Positions 53,674 to 64,000 of a DNA stretch of 64,000 nt are shown piece after piece. The stretch lies in assembly GCA_030704615.1 (NCBI GenBank), contig CM060734.1:32876042-32940041 (forward strand). Reading direction: 5' to 3'. Numbering within the stretch: the stretch's first letter is position 1; every line of letters begins with the position of its first letter. Both the position numbers and the translations under genes were made by a program. The notes below the pieces were generated by a model that was not told the DNA's origin, did not search any database, and saw only the letters and a program-made list of their open reading frames with translations. This DNA is from Takakia lepidozioides (taxonomy: Eukaryota > Streptophyta > Takakiopsida > Takakiales > Takakiaceae).

Positions 53674-56427
53674 GCCGACCGATGTATAACGGAAGACACA
53701 TTATACCAGCTACTAAATTCATAGCACATCAAGTAGGACACAACGTCACACCGCATGACGTTAGTTTTGGTGCAACAAAACGAAGATTTATGCCTCAATT
53801 GCAACAATGTGGAGGGGACATACCCAAGAAATGCCTTGGGACTCCTTCCCCGGATTCAAGTAGACCTGTTAGGAGGGCTTCTATTGCTGCAAAAACGTGT
53901 ACAGATGGGTAATGATTAATGTACACGTGCATATTGATGCGTGAGCGAATGAAGGCTAGATCAGCTGCAGGTGTAAGTATGAGCAATAAACTAATTCAGC
54001 TGCAGAAATTAACCCCATAAAATGCAACTTCACAATTCCGTGATGCCAAGTCGAAAATCTTCTTCCATGACAAGCACCAGATTCAATTCCCCAAACTGAG
54101 ACATTCAGTATGTCGATTACACAAAATCCAGCAAATTGCACAGAAGTACCCCATGCCTACTCAGAAGTCGTAAATGCGAAAATTCCCGCTCAAAAGCCAT
54201 ACTTCAAGGGATGAGTTTACATACATGGCACGCAGAGAGCAGCTTCCACAAGTGTGACGAGGGAAGGGCCACGCCCCCTTCTATTACCGACAAGAAAAAT
54301 CAATCAAACACACACAACACAGCTGCTCTTGGTCGTCACACACTCTGCCACATCCGTGCTCGACGTTGTTCGCGTGCAAACGAGGAAACACACTAGGCAG
54401 CTGCCGCAAAGCTTACGAGACGGCACACCCCCGAGAGTCCACCCGCTTAACACAATACATAGAAAATAGGTAGACGTTTAGACCAGTTAGACCCCAAGAG
54501 TAATCAAGTGGTGGGCGACATCCTCACTCTTGCTGACCAGTCGCATATATATATATATATATATATATCAACCGAAGCCAGCGTAACTAAGAGCCTCTTC
54601 CCGTTGCGGGTACTGGCCCCTTCCATCTATCCGGACCAATCGCATTGTATAGGGGAAGTCCCCTCTCGGAGGGCTTACCGCGGTTGTGAGGGGAGTTGTC
54701 TGGGGATCTTACAGCCTGCTGTCATCTTTTCTTTTTTAAACTTATTTCTTTTATATTAGTTCTAGGGATCTGAGCCATCCACCTAGATCTTCAAGAGATG
54801 TCAGCCATCCAGTACGTGTATAGGGGAAGTCCCCCCTCGAAGGGCTTACCGCGGTGTGAGGGGAGCGGTCCGAGGCAATACGACCTGAGCCGTAAGATCC
54901 CGCGCCCTAGGGATCTTACGGATCTTACGCCGAGATATTCCGTCAGACAACTTCCCTGCAAATACAAAGAGAAAGAACAGATGGAAGACCATTTCAAACT
55001 TGTGTAACGAACACTAGATGACAAACACTTATTCGAGTGGTTGTCAGTGCTTGCATGTTATCTTCCACCAGCTCCACGCAACTAAGTTACCGGGATCCAT
55101 TCTTATGAACATTTATGACCTTCACTTACCTTGCCAGTGAAGTTGCCACAGATGCAAAAGAGTCTTGTCTAAAGAGGCAGATACCTTTGCCCCATTTCTG
55201 GAGCATTATCAGCCATGACTGGTTCTTGGAAACCTCCTGGCGTTCACTGTGAACCGCAGGCCAAGGGATGATGCCATTGTCTCCTCCACTTCTAGAAACG
55301 GATTTGCACTTGAACAGCGTGCGTGTGAACGATAGTTTTGAGTATCTGTTTGCAAATTGTGTAGTGTGCACGTCTGTATCTTTTCATCTGTAGTGGATTC
55401 ATGAAGTACTTTGCAGAGCTTATGGTTGGCACACGGTCATATCTGGTACCTTAACAGGTAAGATGAGCACCAAGCCAGCGTACTGCCGACCAACCCTGTC
55501 CCGATTTTGCAGGTCGAGAACGGTAACACCAACTCAATGACAATTTCATCCTCACCATAGTTCCCTGCTGGGTTTGGCTATGGTGCGCGGAGGCCCCCCG
55601 GACTGTAAACCCTGTCAAAGACGGTTACGGGCGAGTTATGTTAGCTGAAGGCACACTTGAAGGGAGAGGCAAAGAGTGCGAGTCCTCCATATCTACCACA
55701 AGGGTGAGATTGCCTACGTAAATCCGTAAAGCCCAAATCACGCACTTCGAAACAAATCACTCGAGCTTGCATCACGTTCCGATCAGGATTTGTGTCTCCA
55801 AGTTTGAAAGTTCACACTTCACACCACAACTTCACCGGGAGCACATTCCGGTGGAATTCAAAGCTTCACATATGCGATAATCACTACATGGCTGGCCGCC
55901 TAACAAGAATGTTATAAATGCTACAAAAAAGAGAACGATCCTACTCCAAGCCTCCAAGCATACATGTACACCTTAATCGAATGTATACACATCCTCCACC
56001 TGACATTGGTCTAACTTGTAATGAACTCATGATCGCCTTCTATGGCACACATGGTGCCATTGCTACATGATGACTATAATCGATGCAGCATGCCAATAAC
56101 CTACAACATTGTGCACCTTGATTTCCTGTCTGAGAAGATACAGGTGAAGTAGCATCAGCTCTCTAACACAGCTCTTACTCCTACTCCCAGAATTCTTCTA
56201 CATATCTTAAACTGATCGAACTCTTGATGACAGCTATCAGCAGGTTAATGCAGGGTCACCCGTCCGAGCAGAGATGGTACAGGGGACCATATGACTACAG
56301 GATGCCATTGCTTCCTGTCCATTGACAGCTTACTCACTATAATATGCCAGTAACTGCACATCATCTGAATCCGAGCTGCCTGTAAAATAACGTGAGATCT
56401 CGTACATAACTCTTTACTCCATCAAGA
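53674..56427. other. Gene-poor stretch with repeats
   Basis: It probably includes the phytocyanin promoter at its left end. A (TA)n run lies at 54545-54568. The rest holds duplicated blocks near 54645 and 54822 and unassigned short frames. No gene recognised. Confidence 0.35.
54645..54870 (+). repeat. Duplicated 50-bp block with GGATCTTAC palindromic words
   Basis: GTATAGGGGAAGTCCCC-CTCG and AGGGCTTACCGCGG-TGTGAGGGGAG occur at 54646-54692 and 54820-54867. Around them GGATCTTAC and its reverse complement GTAAGATCC recur (54706, 54893, 54912, 54921), so the whole resembles a small inverted-repeat element. Confidence 0.6.
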
Positions 56428-57112
56428 GTGTTTGTACTGTCTACTTTCGTACTCCACGGTTTTGCAGTGCACATATTCCGACCTCTGCACTGCAATTTGC
56501 ATTGCCCCAGTTGTCCAATGGATCGTACTGCGGACATAGCAAAATTCTACTGTGCGTCCCAGTCAAGGCCTCTCTACAAAGTCGCGGGTGGCAATGGTCT
56601 CGTTGTTGTGCAGGAGGACGTGCTCTGTAGAAGCTTGGAACTTGAAGTTGGAACTGTTCATGTTGAAAGAGAAGTGTACGATGATTCCGACAAGGTTGAG
56701 AGCATGTTGATACTGGAGCCAGATATGGTTGGAAGCCGTAGAGAATGGAGAGTTCTGATGGGCAAGTACCGCGTGCACGGGGATCAAAGACGTCTGTCTG
56801 CTAGTTCCATCTTGACGCCCGAAACCGCAGCTTCGGTGGCTCCTGCCTTCACACCTGTTCCCTTAAAAAAAAAAAACCAACACTTCCACAACATTCGTGG
56901 AACTCTCGGAAAGCTCTGATGAGGACATTTTGGAGATCCCTCCACCTCCTAACCCCTGTGCTTATGTGGACCAAGATGTTCAAGAGATTGCCAGTGTCAT
57001 TCCAAAGTTGCAGTCTCTAAAAGGCTTGCCTAATAGCAGGAGTGATACTCTTACTCCATCAAGAGTGTGCACTTCATCACGATTGGTGCATATGTCTGAC
57101 CTCTTACACTGA
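56428..57112 (+). CDS. Unknown protein frame interrupted at an A12 run
   Basis: The first frame (56428-56919, 163 residues) includes YKVAGGNGLVVVQEDVLC, VGTVHVEREVYDDSDKVESM and GSRREWRVLMGKYRVHG. At a run of 12 A (56865-56876) the coherent reading shifts to a second frame, giving ELSESSDEDILEIPPPPNP and then DQDVQEIASVIPKLQSLKG, ending at 57112. An acidic, Ser/Asp-rich tail is visible; no known domain is recognised. Likely one gene with a one-base indel in the homopolymer, or a sequencing error. It could be an element gene, since small inverted-repeat elements flank it. Confidence 0.4.
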
Positions 57113-57114
57113 TA

Positions 57115-57236
57115 AAACTCTTGATGACCAGGCATCAGGGGCCTAACACGGGATCCACCTTCCAACAGAGATGGTACCCACATGACCAGGGAGTACAAGA
57201 GGTCCTTGCCACCGATGCCTTGTCATCAAGAGTTTG
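57115..57236. mobile_element. Small inverted-repeat element (MITE-like), 122 bp
   Basis: Ends AAACTCTTGATGACCAGGC and GCCTTGTCATCAAGAGTTT form 22-bp imperfect inverted repeats. Interior sequence (GCAGAGATGGTAC-type, GACCATATGAC/ACCCACATGACC) recurs diverged at 56217-56310, and an ACTCTTGATAACCAGG end recurs at 57335. Several copies thus lie within 1.2 kb. No coding capacity. Confidence 0.65.
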
Positions 57237-57789
57237 ATCGATGTGGCATGCCAGTAATCTAGTCCTCCTTACTCTTGCGTTCACATCAGCTCTCTCCCAA
57301 CAGTTATCCCTCTCTCCCTCGCACTTTACACTAAACTCTTGATAACCAGGTATCATCAGTCCACAGAAGAAGATGGTTGCCTATGCATCAAGAGCCCAGT
57401 ATGCCCGTGACATCCCGTCCTAGGTACAGTCGATAAATCCTGAATAGATCCGAAGCAGGAGAGCTACTTATCACATGACTGGACTCCAGAGAGCATTACG
57501 ATGGAGAGCATCGCAAAACTTGCCACTACAGTCGTGGAAGACGCAGGGCCGCAGAGAAGACATGAAGACGAGAAGAGAGAGAGAGATAGAGGGAAAGGGA
57601 AGATAATAGGAATAATGTAAGAACTTAATGCGAGCGCGTCAGGACCGTCCAGCCCTGACACCCCGTACTGCCGGTTCTCTGCCTCCGGCAGCCATCGAAA
57701 AACAGCCGGCTGGGCTCGGTCAATCCCTCCCCACCCCCGCTCTCATCCCATCGGCGTTGTCGTTCTGCGACACCAGCCGCTTCCACCAG
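57237..57789. other. Non-coding stretch with further inverted-repeat ends
   Basis: It holds another ACTCTTGATAACCAGGTATC word (57335-57356), GCATGCCAGTAATCTAG (57246) and a GAGA-rich patch (57575-57600). It leads into the TAACCC minisatellite. No gene seen. Confidence 0.35.
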
Positions 57790-59515
57790 TTCCCTGTAAC
57801 CCACGCCCCCTGTAACCCCCTCCACGTCAACCCCTGTAACCCCCGCCCCGGGTGTAACCCTCACCCCCATGAAACCCTCTATATTTCCGCCGAGTGTAAC
57901 CCTCACCACCATGTATCCTCTATAATCCATGTAACCCTCTGCAACCCTCTAGTGTAATCCATGTAACCCTCTATAGAGTGTCACTGCAGAGTGTTCCCCT
58001 CACCCCTATGTAACCCTCTGTAACCCATGTAACCCTCTGTAATCCACGTAACCCATATAACCCGTTGTAACCCATGTAACCCTTTGTGGCCCCTCTGTAA
58101 CCCATGTAGCCCTCTGTGACCCTCTGTGACCCTCACCACCATGTAACCCTCTGTAGAGTGTCACCACAGAGTGTTACCCTCACCCCTCTGTAACCCTCTG
58201 TAAAGTGTCACCGAGTGTCACCCTCACCCCTATGTAACCCTCACTCCATGTAACCTCTGTAACCCATGTAACCCTCTGTAACACCATAGAGCGTCATCCT
58301 CACCCCTATGTAACCCTCGCTCCATGTAACCCTCTGTAACCCTCTGGAACACCGCAGAGTGTCACCCTCACTCCTGTGTAACCCTAATTCCATGTAACCT
58401 TCTGTAACCCTCTGTAACCCCTGTAACCCTCTGTAATCCATGTAACCCATATAACTCGCTGTAACACATGTAAACCTATGTGACCCTCTATAACCCTCTA
58501 AGACCCATGTAACCCTCTGTGACCCTCTGTAACCCTCTATAATCCTCTATAACCTATCTCACCCTCTGTAACCTTCTGTGATCCTCTGTGACCCAAATAA
58601 CCCTCTATAACCTAAGTCACCTTCTATAACCCTCTGTCACCCTCTGTGAGCCATGTAATCCTTTGTACCCCTCTGTACCCCTCTGTACCCCATATAACCC
58701 TTTGTAACTCTGCCGAGTGTAACCCTCACCACCACGTAACCCTCTGTAACCCATGTAATCCTCTTTAACCCTCTGTAACCCATGTGACCCATATAACCTG
58801 CTGTAACCCTCTGTAATCCATGTACCCCTCTGTAACACCGCAGAGTGTAACTCGAGTCGCCCCTATGTAACCCTTACTCTATGTAACCCTCTGTAACCCA
58901 TGTAACCCTCTGTAACCCATGCAACCCTTTGTAACACCGCAGAGTGTCAACCCTCACCCCTATGTAACCCTCATTCCATGTAACCCTCTGTAACCCTTTG
59001 TAACCCATGTAACCCTCTGTGACCCTCTGTAACCCTCACCACCATGTAACCCTCTGTAACCCATATAACCCTCTGTAACACCGCAGAGTGTCACCCTCAC
59101 CCCTATGTAATCCTCACTCCATGTAACCCTCTGTAACCCTTTGTAACCCATGTAACCCTCTGTTACTCCGCGGGGTGTAACCCTCACTCCATGTTATCCC
59201 GCATCATGTAACCCTCCCATTATGTGATCCCATGTAATCCCCACCATATGTAACCCGCATCGTGTAACCCCAATGCAAGCTTGAATCATGTAACCCCACG
59301 TAACCCCTACTCCATGTAACCCCATCATCCCTGTAACCCTCTGCACGTCAGCCCTTGTAAGTGCCCCTCGTGTAACCCTCATTGTGTAACCCTCATATTG
59401 TAACCCCACCATGTAACCACGATACTGTGTTAATCCCCGACGTGTAACCCCCAATCGTGTCACTCCTAGCTCGTGTCACCCTTGATCTTGTATCCCCAAC
59501 GCATGTCACCCCAGT
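57790..59515. repeat. Degenerate TAACCC-rich minisatellite, about 1.7 kb
   Basis: Hundreds of interspersed TGTAACCC, CTCTGTAACCC and CATGTAACCC words in irregular 7-12-bp steps, with higher-order blocks that contain ACACCGCAGAGTGTCACCCT. On the minus strand it reads GGGTTACA-type G-runs. The open minus frames here (GYMGYRGLQRVT type) are a by-product of the repeat. Confidence 0.9.
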
Positions 59516-59649
59516 TCGTGTAGCCCCTTGGTGCCCGGCAAAAATTGGCGGGCTCCGAGAGGTGTCAGATATTTTGAATTCAAACCTAGGTTACACGATT
59601 CGGTGACATCAAAACCCACGTGTAACTCCATCATCGCGCGTCATTTTCA

Positions 59650-60691
59650 CTAGGTGCGCAGACGTCATGCGGTCCCGAGGGCTCCGCTGTGTTGTCCGTG
59701 TGTGTTCTGCGATTTGTACAGTACTGGTGGTACTGTTGCTGCTGATGGCGTGTGCTGCCGTGAAGGTGCTAGACGAGGAACGCAAAACAGCATTGGAATC
59801 AAATGGTTTGAAAGACGAGGCGGAAGAACTCTGTCATTTGCAGCATTTGGTATCTCATTTGAAATGCATCCTACAGCTGCCCATAGACGGGCTTTTCAAT
59901 CACACAAACCTCCGTTGGATACACTAGGTTTCCCAGGGAAAAGGGAAGCGGATATCCATCGAAGTAGCTGTCGTTCCATGGTCTCACATTCCCGATTTTC
60001 TGGAAGGAGAAAGGAGTAGAGTGGATAGAAAGACCCAATTTTATGTTCAAGATCGAAGGTACCGTGAGTTGCCAGATCTGACGACACCGCGTGCAAACAG
60101 TTATCGTCAGTGGCATAAGTAAGTCACTTACGAGGGTTGTATAACATTCCCAGCCCCACTTTCTTCTGCTGGCCTAGCAAAGTCATAGATGGCGATAACC
60201 CTCATCGCTTTGTATGCTTTCTTTGTAGGTACCACTGCTGCTATGGCCCGGTAGATAGGCGCACGGACCCGCCGAATGTGAAGAAGAAAGAAAAACCGAT
60301 AGCAGCCTCCGATAATCAAAAACCAGTCAAGCGAATCAGACGTAAGGCAGCGGATTTCTGAGAGTCATACAAACGTGGGTGTACGTGTAGCTTCAAAGTT
60401 GGCCAGTGTTTTCTAGATCCTGAGTTGGCGATCATCAAATACTTCCAGAAACAGCATGTGGATTCAAAAGGAAAGCCATGTCATGGTTCAGCTGACCCCT
60501 CTTCACATTTCACGCGATTCGTGCATGCCCCTCGTCTCAGCCAAGATATGAAACAGTGGATCGTCGATAGTCTTCGCAGTGGTCTATCTCCAGCTATAAT
60601 TATGACACAACACATTCAAATGGAGCAGGTGATCATTGACCCTCAATGGGATGTGTATGTGGGCATCTTACGTGACAGTCCAAGTCTTTGA
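59650..60691 (+). pseudogene. Transposase N-terminal relic (MULE-like)
   Basis: Three plus frames with breaks: 59654-60019, 60137-60361 and 60425-60691. The last reads TCSFKVGQCFLDPELAIIKY, HAPRLSQDMKQWIVDSL and RSGLSPAIIMTQHI. This order (Cys-containing finger, then a helical segment with L-x-x-G-L-x-P) is like the region before the catalytic core of SWIM-type Mutator transposases. It ends abruptly at about 60691 and is followed by hAT sequence in another frame. Confidence 0.4.
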
Positions 60692-61766
60692 GCAAAAGTT
60701 GGAGGGTCCGCGCAATCATTCGCTCCGACGTGCAAATTTTGTGTACATGGTGGAGCCGATGTTGATTGCTTTGCGGGAGTTTGATGGAAAACAACCAATA
60801 ATGGGTAAAGCATGGTTGATATTGGAAAACCTTGAGAAGCACGTGCAATCCTTGAGGCATCCTCCATTTTCTATGGACGATGATTTGGCGGCAAGGACCG
60901 ATGATGCATTTCACGACCGCAAATGGATGGTTCGCACGGACTTGCATTATGCGGGGCCCTTGCTGAATCCATTCTTGCTGGACAATACGGATTTGAGAGA
61001 CGATGTGGATGCCAAAGCCGGGTTTGTACGGGTCATTATGCAACTCGCGCCCTTGAACATGGCAGAGCGAGCTTTGTCCGAGTACCAATGCTTCTCGGAT
61101 TGCCAGAATCCTTTCCATGACATGCCGGATCCAAAAGCAATGAACATGTTGCCACATGAATGGTGGGATCTGATTGGAGCTGGAGCAAGAATGTTAGCTC
61201 CCATTGCAAAGCGTATTCTTGCTCAAGTGTGCTCTGCCTCGTCTTGTGAGCGGAACTGGAGCAGTTACTCGTTTGTTCACAACAAGATTCGCAACAGGTT
61301 GAATCCTGCCAGGGCTGACAAATTGGTTTATGTCTACACGAATTGTAGGCTACTGCGAGAGAGGACATCAAGTGACGCATCTGCATGGTACGAGAAGAAT
61401 TTGTTGTCTGAAGAAGTTGCCTCAGAGGTCCAATCTAGCAGCAAAACCAACGCCGCGAGGGACTCCGACTCCAACGGTTGGATGGGTCCGATGATGTGGG
61501 CAATACTCCACATGACCCATATGAATTTAATGATGATGATGCTGCAATGCATCCATCCTTCGATGACCTTGTTGTTGATGAACTGCGACATGGCGTCATC
61601 CCAATTGCGGACCCCCTTCCCCCAGTGGAGCACACTCTCAACAATGAAGTTGAGGTCAACTATCCCTCACCACGAGTTCCACGGACTGCGGGAGATGTGC
61701 AAGTCGAATCGTCGCATGATGACAACCGGCCGTTGTCATTCCTTCACCGACATCGTGCCCCTGTGA
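60636..61766 (+). pseudogene. hAT transposase, C-terminal half
   Basis: A 376-residue frame. The first ten or so residues are out-of-frame sequence from the element to the left; hAT similarity begins about 60680. Blocks: EPMLIALREFDGKQPIMGKA, DRKWMVRTDLHYAGPLLNP and the dimerisation domain WWDLIGAGARMLAPIAKRIL, SASSCERNWSSYSFVHNKIR. The catalytic N-terminal portion and BED finger are absent, so this is a truncated copy. The domain would hold the transposase dimer together. Confidence 0.75.
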
Positions 61767-62143
61767 ACCGTGCTTCATCTCACGCCGCTCCATCTCATGT
61801 TTCTCTTTCTCAAGCTGGTCCATCCCATGCTTGTCCATCTAGTCTCTCTCCCCCTCATGTAATTCCTTCCATCGCTACTCCGACCCTGGGAGATGCTTCT
61901 TCTACTTCGGGACTTTTGCAAGTCGAACCATCGGATGACGACGACCGGCCATTGTCGTTTCATCTGGCCCGACGACGTCCGCCTGTGAACCGTGCTCCCT
62001 CGACCCTCGTTGGTCCATCTCATGCCCCATCCTCTCATGTAGCCTTCCTCATACGAGACCTGCTCCAAGGCCACCACGAAATCCGGGACAAGCCCAGAAA
62101 CGGCAGAGAATTGTGCAACCTTTTGGTGGTGACCGACCTGTGA
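61478..62143 (+). pseudogene. Low-complexity C-terminal tail of the hAT copy, frameshifted
   Basis: An alternative plus frame with an acidic start (EFNDDDAAMHPSFDDLVVDE) then two repeats of DDxRPLSFxxxRxxPVNRA with Ser/Pro/His-rich spacers. The acidic start makes sense as a continuation of the hAT protein after a one-base shift near 61470. Confidence 0.45.
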
Positions 62144-62687
62144 ACAGACCTGATACCCTATATGGTATTCATGATAGGAGTGGAAATCGACCAGAGAGAC
62201 AATTGAATGTACTCCGAGGACGACTATAGGTCCAACGGCCAGTTGCCTCTGGAAACGAAAGAACAGATGTAGATCATGATTCTAGCACTTATCATGGGAA
62301 CGGGGGTGAAGTGAGTGGGGACGAAGATTTTGTACTAGGCGTGAGATCATACCATCGTCGTCGTGCCAGACGGAACTAGGTACAGCTATAACTTCTGTCA
62401 CATGATGTGTAGTATGTTTCCATGGATATCCATGTTTCAGTTTGGGTACATGCATACGTGTACGGAAATAAAAATGGTGGAATATGTGTACCCAAGAAAG
62501 GATTTGGTGGTTGTGCGTGTGTTTGTGTTCGTCATTACCTTTACATTGTTGATTTCCTATTATGGTTTCAAAAGCTACAAAGGCTAGGTGCAGCTCCCAA
62601 CATTCATCTTCCCCTTCACAAATCCATGGGGAGTCGATATATGTGCTTTTCATCTGCCTCTCCAAACATACATACAGGTGCAAGGGG

Positions 62688-62815
62688 ACCAGCCTCGTGG
62701 TGGTCGCACCTATTTTTTTTTTCAAATTGTGCGACCACCAGTAGCGGTCGTCGCAACTGTTAAAATAAAAGAAAAATGTTGCGACCACCCCCCTGCTGGT
62801 AGTCGCACCTATTTA
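62688..62815. repeat. Inverted repeats with GGTGGTCGCACC words
   Basis: GGTGGTCGCACCTATTT at 62697 and again GGTAGTCGCACCTATTT at 62797, with inverted TGTGCGACCACC (62727) and TTGCGACCACCC (62778). The arms could fold as a hairpin. Probably the terminal region of a small DNA element, perhaps of the hAT copy. Confidence 0.55.
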
Positions 62816-62825
62816 CTGATTTAAT

Positions 62826-64000
62826 AAGTAGTGGAATGTGGGCTCTCTGGCTACCAGTATACAAAGCCTGCTTCACCTCTTCTCCAACACCTCACAACCA
62901 CACATCTTCCTCCTACAAGAAACTAAGTTACACACCACCAACACCAGCAGCTCTTATATTAATAAACTACTACCGGACTATCATCTACTATATGGCAACC
63001 CCTACACAGCACCCCAATGCCTTCTGCGCCGATCCACCCCATACGAGCCCACCAGGGGAGGCGTAGCACTAGGGATCCTCCGCTCCCACCACTCTCCCAA
63101 CACTACCACCAAAATAACCATCCCCATCCCCATCCGCTCACATCTCCAAATAGTGTAGCTACACCCGCCAGCCTTATGCCCCATTACCCTTGTCACCTAT
63201 ATATGCCCTCTCATACTGATGATCTTTCCCTTATACCAGACATCCTACACACCATCTCTAGCACAGTCACTCATCCTGATTATCAGCAACACCATGTCAT
63301 ACTCGCCGGCGACTTCAACAGAGATATTGCTATGTTAGGTTACTCATACAACGGAACCCACAAGGCCCCCTCCCCGGCAGACCACGAATGGGCTGCATTC
63401 ACCCACCTCCTGAAACTTAAATACAGCCGACTACCACTACTCTCGACAAGGTGGCCTCCACTACTCCTCTTTAAGCCTACTTGATGGCTTCTATCTCATA
63501 ACCTGTAATGATATCCCAACTTACCTCCAGACCCATATCCATATCAATAGCCTCTGCAACTCGGATTACTACCCGGTCCTATCTCCCTCCCCCCCTCCCT
63601 TGTCCTATTCAGGCCCATCCTGGACATACATACCCCACCCCCTCAACCCAGAATTCTATCCCCTATCCCCCACAGTAACATCAAAGCGTTCCAACATCAT
63701 TTCCACTCAGCCTCCTCCATTTTCATACACAAAATTACCCCTGCACTTCCTGATACCAACATACGCCTATCCCATGAGGATGCTTGGGCTCAAGTCGAGG
63801 GCATACTCACCTCTACATTACTGGCACTGACCACAAGTGTTCTTGCCACATGCTCTGCCCCCCCAGACCTTCTCCAAACCACTCGCTCAAAGCAAAACGG
63901 TGGATACCTCACCAGAACACAAAAACAGGAATGGACTACCCACCTTAATAACTATCACACCATCCGCCGAGCTCTAGCTATCATACCCCCCGTCTCATCC
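62826..64000 (+). pseudogene. 5'-truncated LINE: AP-type endonuclease running into the RT region, frameshifted
   Basis: Coding starts directly at WNVGSLATSIQSLL, the first endonuclease motif, so the copy is truncated there. Next come FLLQETKLH (catalytic Glu) and GGVALGILRS; a stop follows HLQIV at 63159 and the frame shifts. Then HHVILAGDFNRDI (63300) supplies the Asp/Asn motif, a second shift occurs near 63440, and LLDGFYLI and NSDYYPVL (63565, the S-D-H-x-P motif with Tyr for His) finish the endonuclease. From about 63690 an intact frame (SHEDAWAQVEGILTSTLL, TRTQKQEW) continues past the window edge toward the RT. The endonuclease nicks target DNA to prime reverse transcription. Dead at the protein level because of the shifts. 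Confidence 0.8.

Noticed and set aside
57625-59463. Minus-strand GYMGYRGLQRVT-type frames
   Set aside because: They are translations of the TAACCC minisatellite.
1-64000. CRISPR array, bacterial operon or phage signals
   Set aside because: No regular repeat-spacer pattern or bacterial gene order; spliced plant-type genes show a eukaryotic nuclear origin.

Overview
This is a nuclear window from a plant-lineage (streptophyte) eukaryote, most likely a charophyte green alga of the Chara type or an early-diverging land plant. Four host genes support this: thylakoid TATB/HCF106, TRAPPC5/Trs31, a plant-type pseudouridine-5'-phosphate glycosidase and a stellacyanin-like phytocyanin. All have many small exons with GT-AG introns, which I joined by hand with consistent phases. 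Species assignment is inference.

Layout. (1) 1-5972, minus strand: a large element whose promoter-distal end is a non-LTR (LINE) open frame starting with a 2A-like ribosome-skipping peptide. Upstream of it lie a 1157-residue frame and a 226-residue frame with signal and membrane segments, envelope-glycoprotein-like in layout. (2) 6.1-9.2 kb: palindromic repeats and gene fragments. (3) 9.2-30.5 kb: a nest of Ty3/gypsy elements in both orientations. One carries cysteine methyltransferase motif I between protease and integrase. Both integrase copies run into a PHD finger. Two Mutator-like (MULE) insertions sit inside them. The right copy ends in a threefold tandem LTR array. (4) 30.5-36.6 kb: relics (PIF/Harbinger, tRNA-derived SINEs, a lone P-type ATPase-like exon). 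(5) 36.7-53.7 kb: a host gene island, with TATB and TRAPPC5 on minus, pseudouridine glycosidase on plus and phytocyanin on minus. (6) 53.7-64 kb: small inverted-repeat elements, a 1.7-kb degenerate TAACCC-rich minisatellite, a chimeric MULE/hAT relic and a 5'-truncated LINE endonuclease that runs off the right edge.

The host genes are independent housekeeping functions (thylakoid protein export, ER-Golgi tethering, pseudouridine breakdown, cell-surface copper protein) and no operon-like logic is implied. The most interesting content is in the mobile elements: the 2A-headed LINE with membrane-protein frames, and the gypsy family that has taken up a DNA methyltransferase and a PHD finger.
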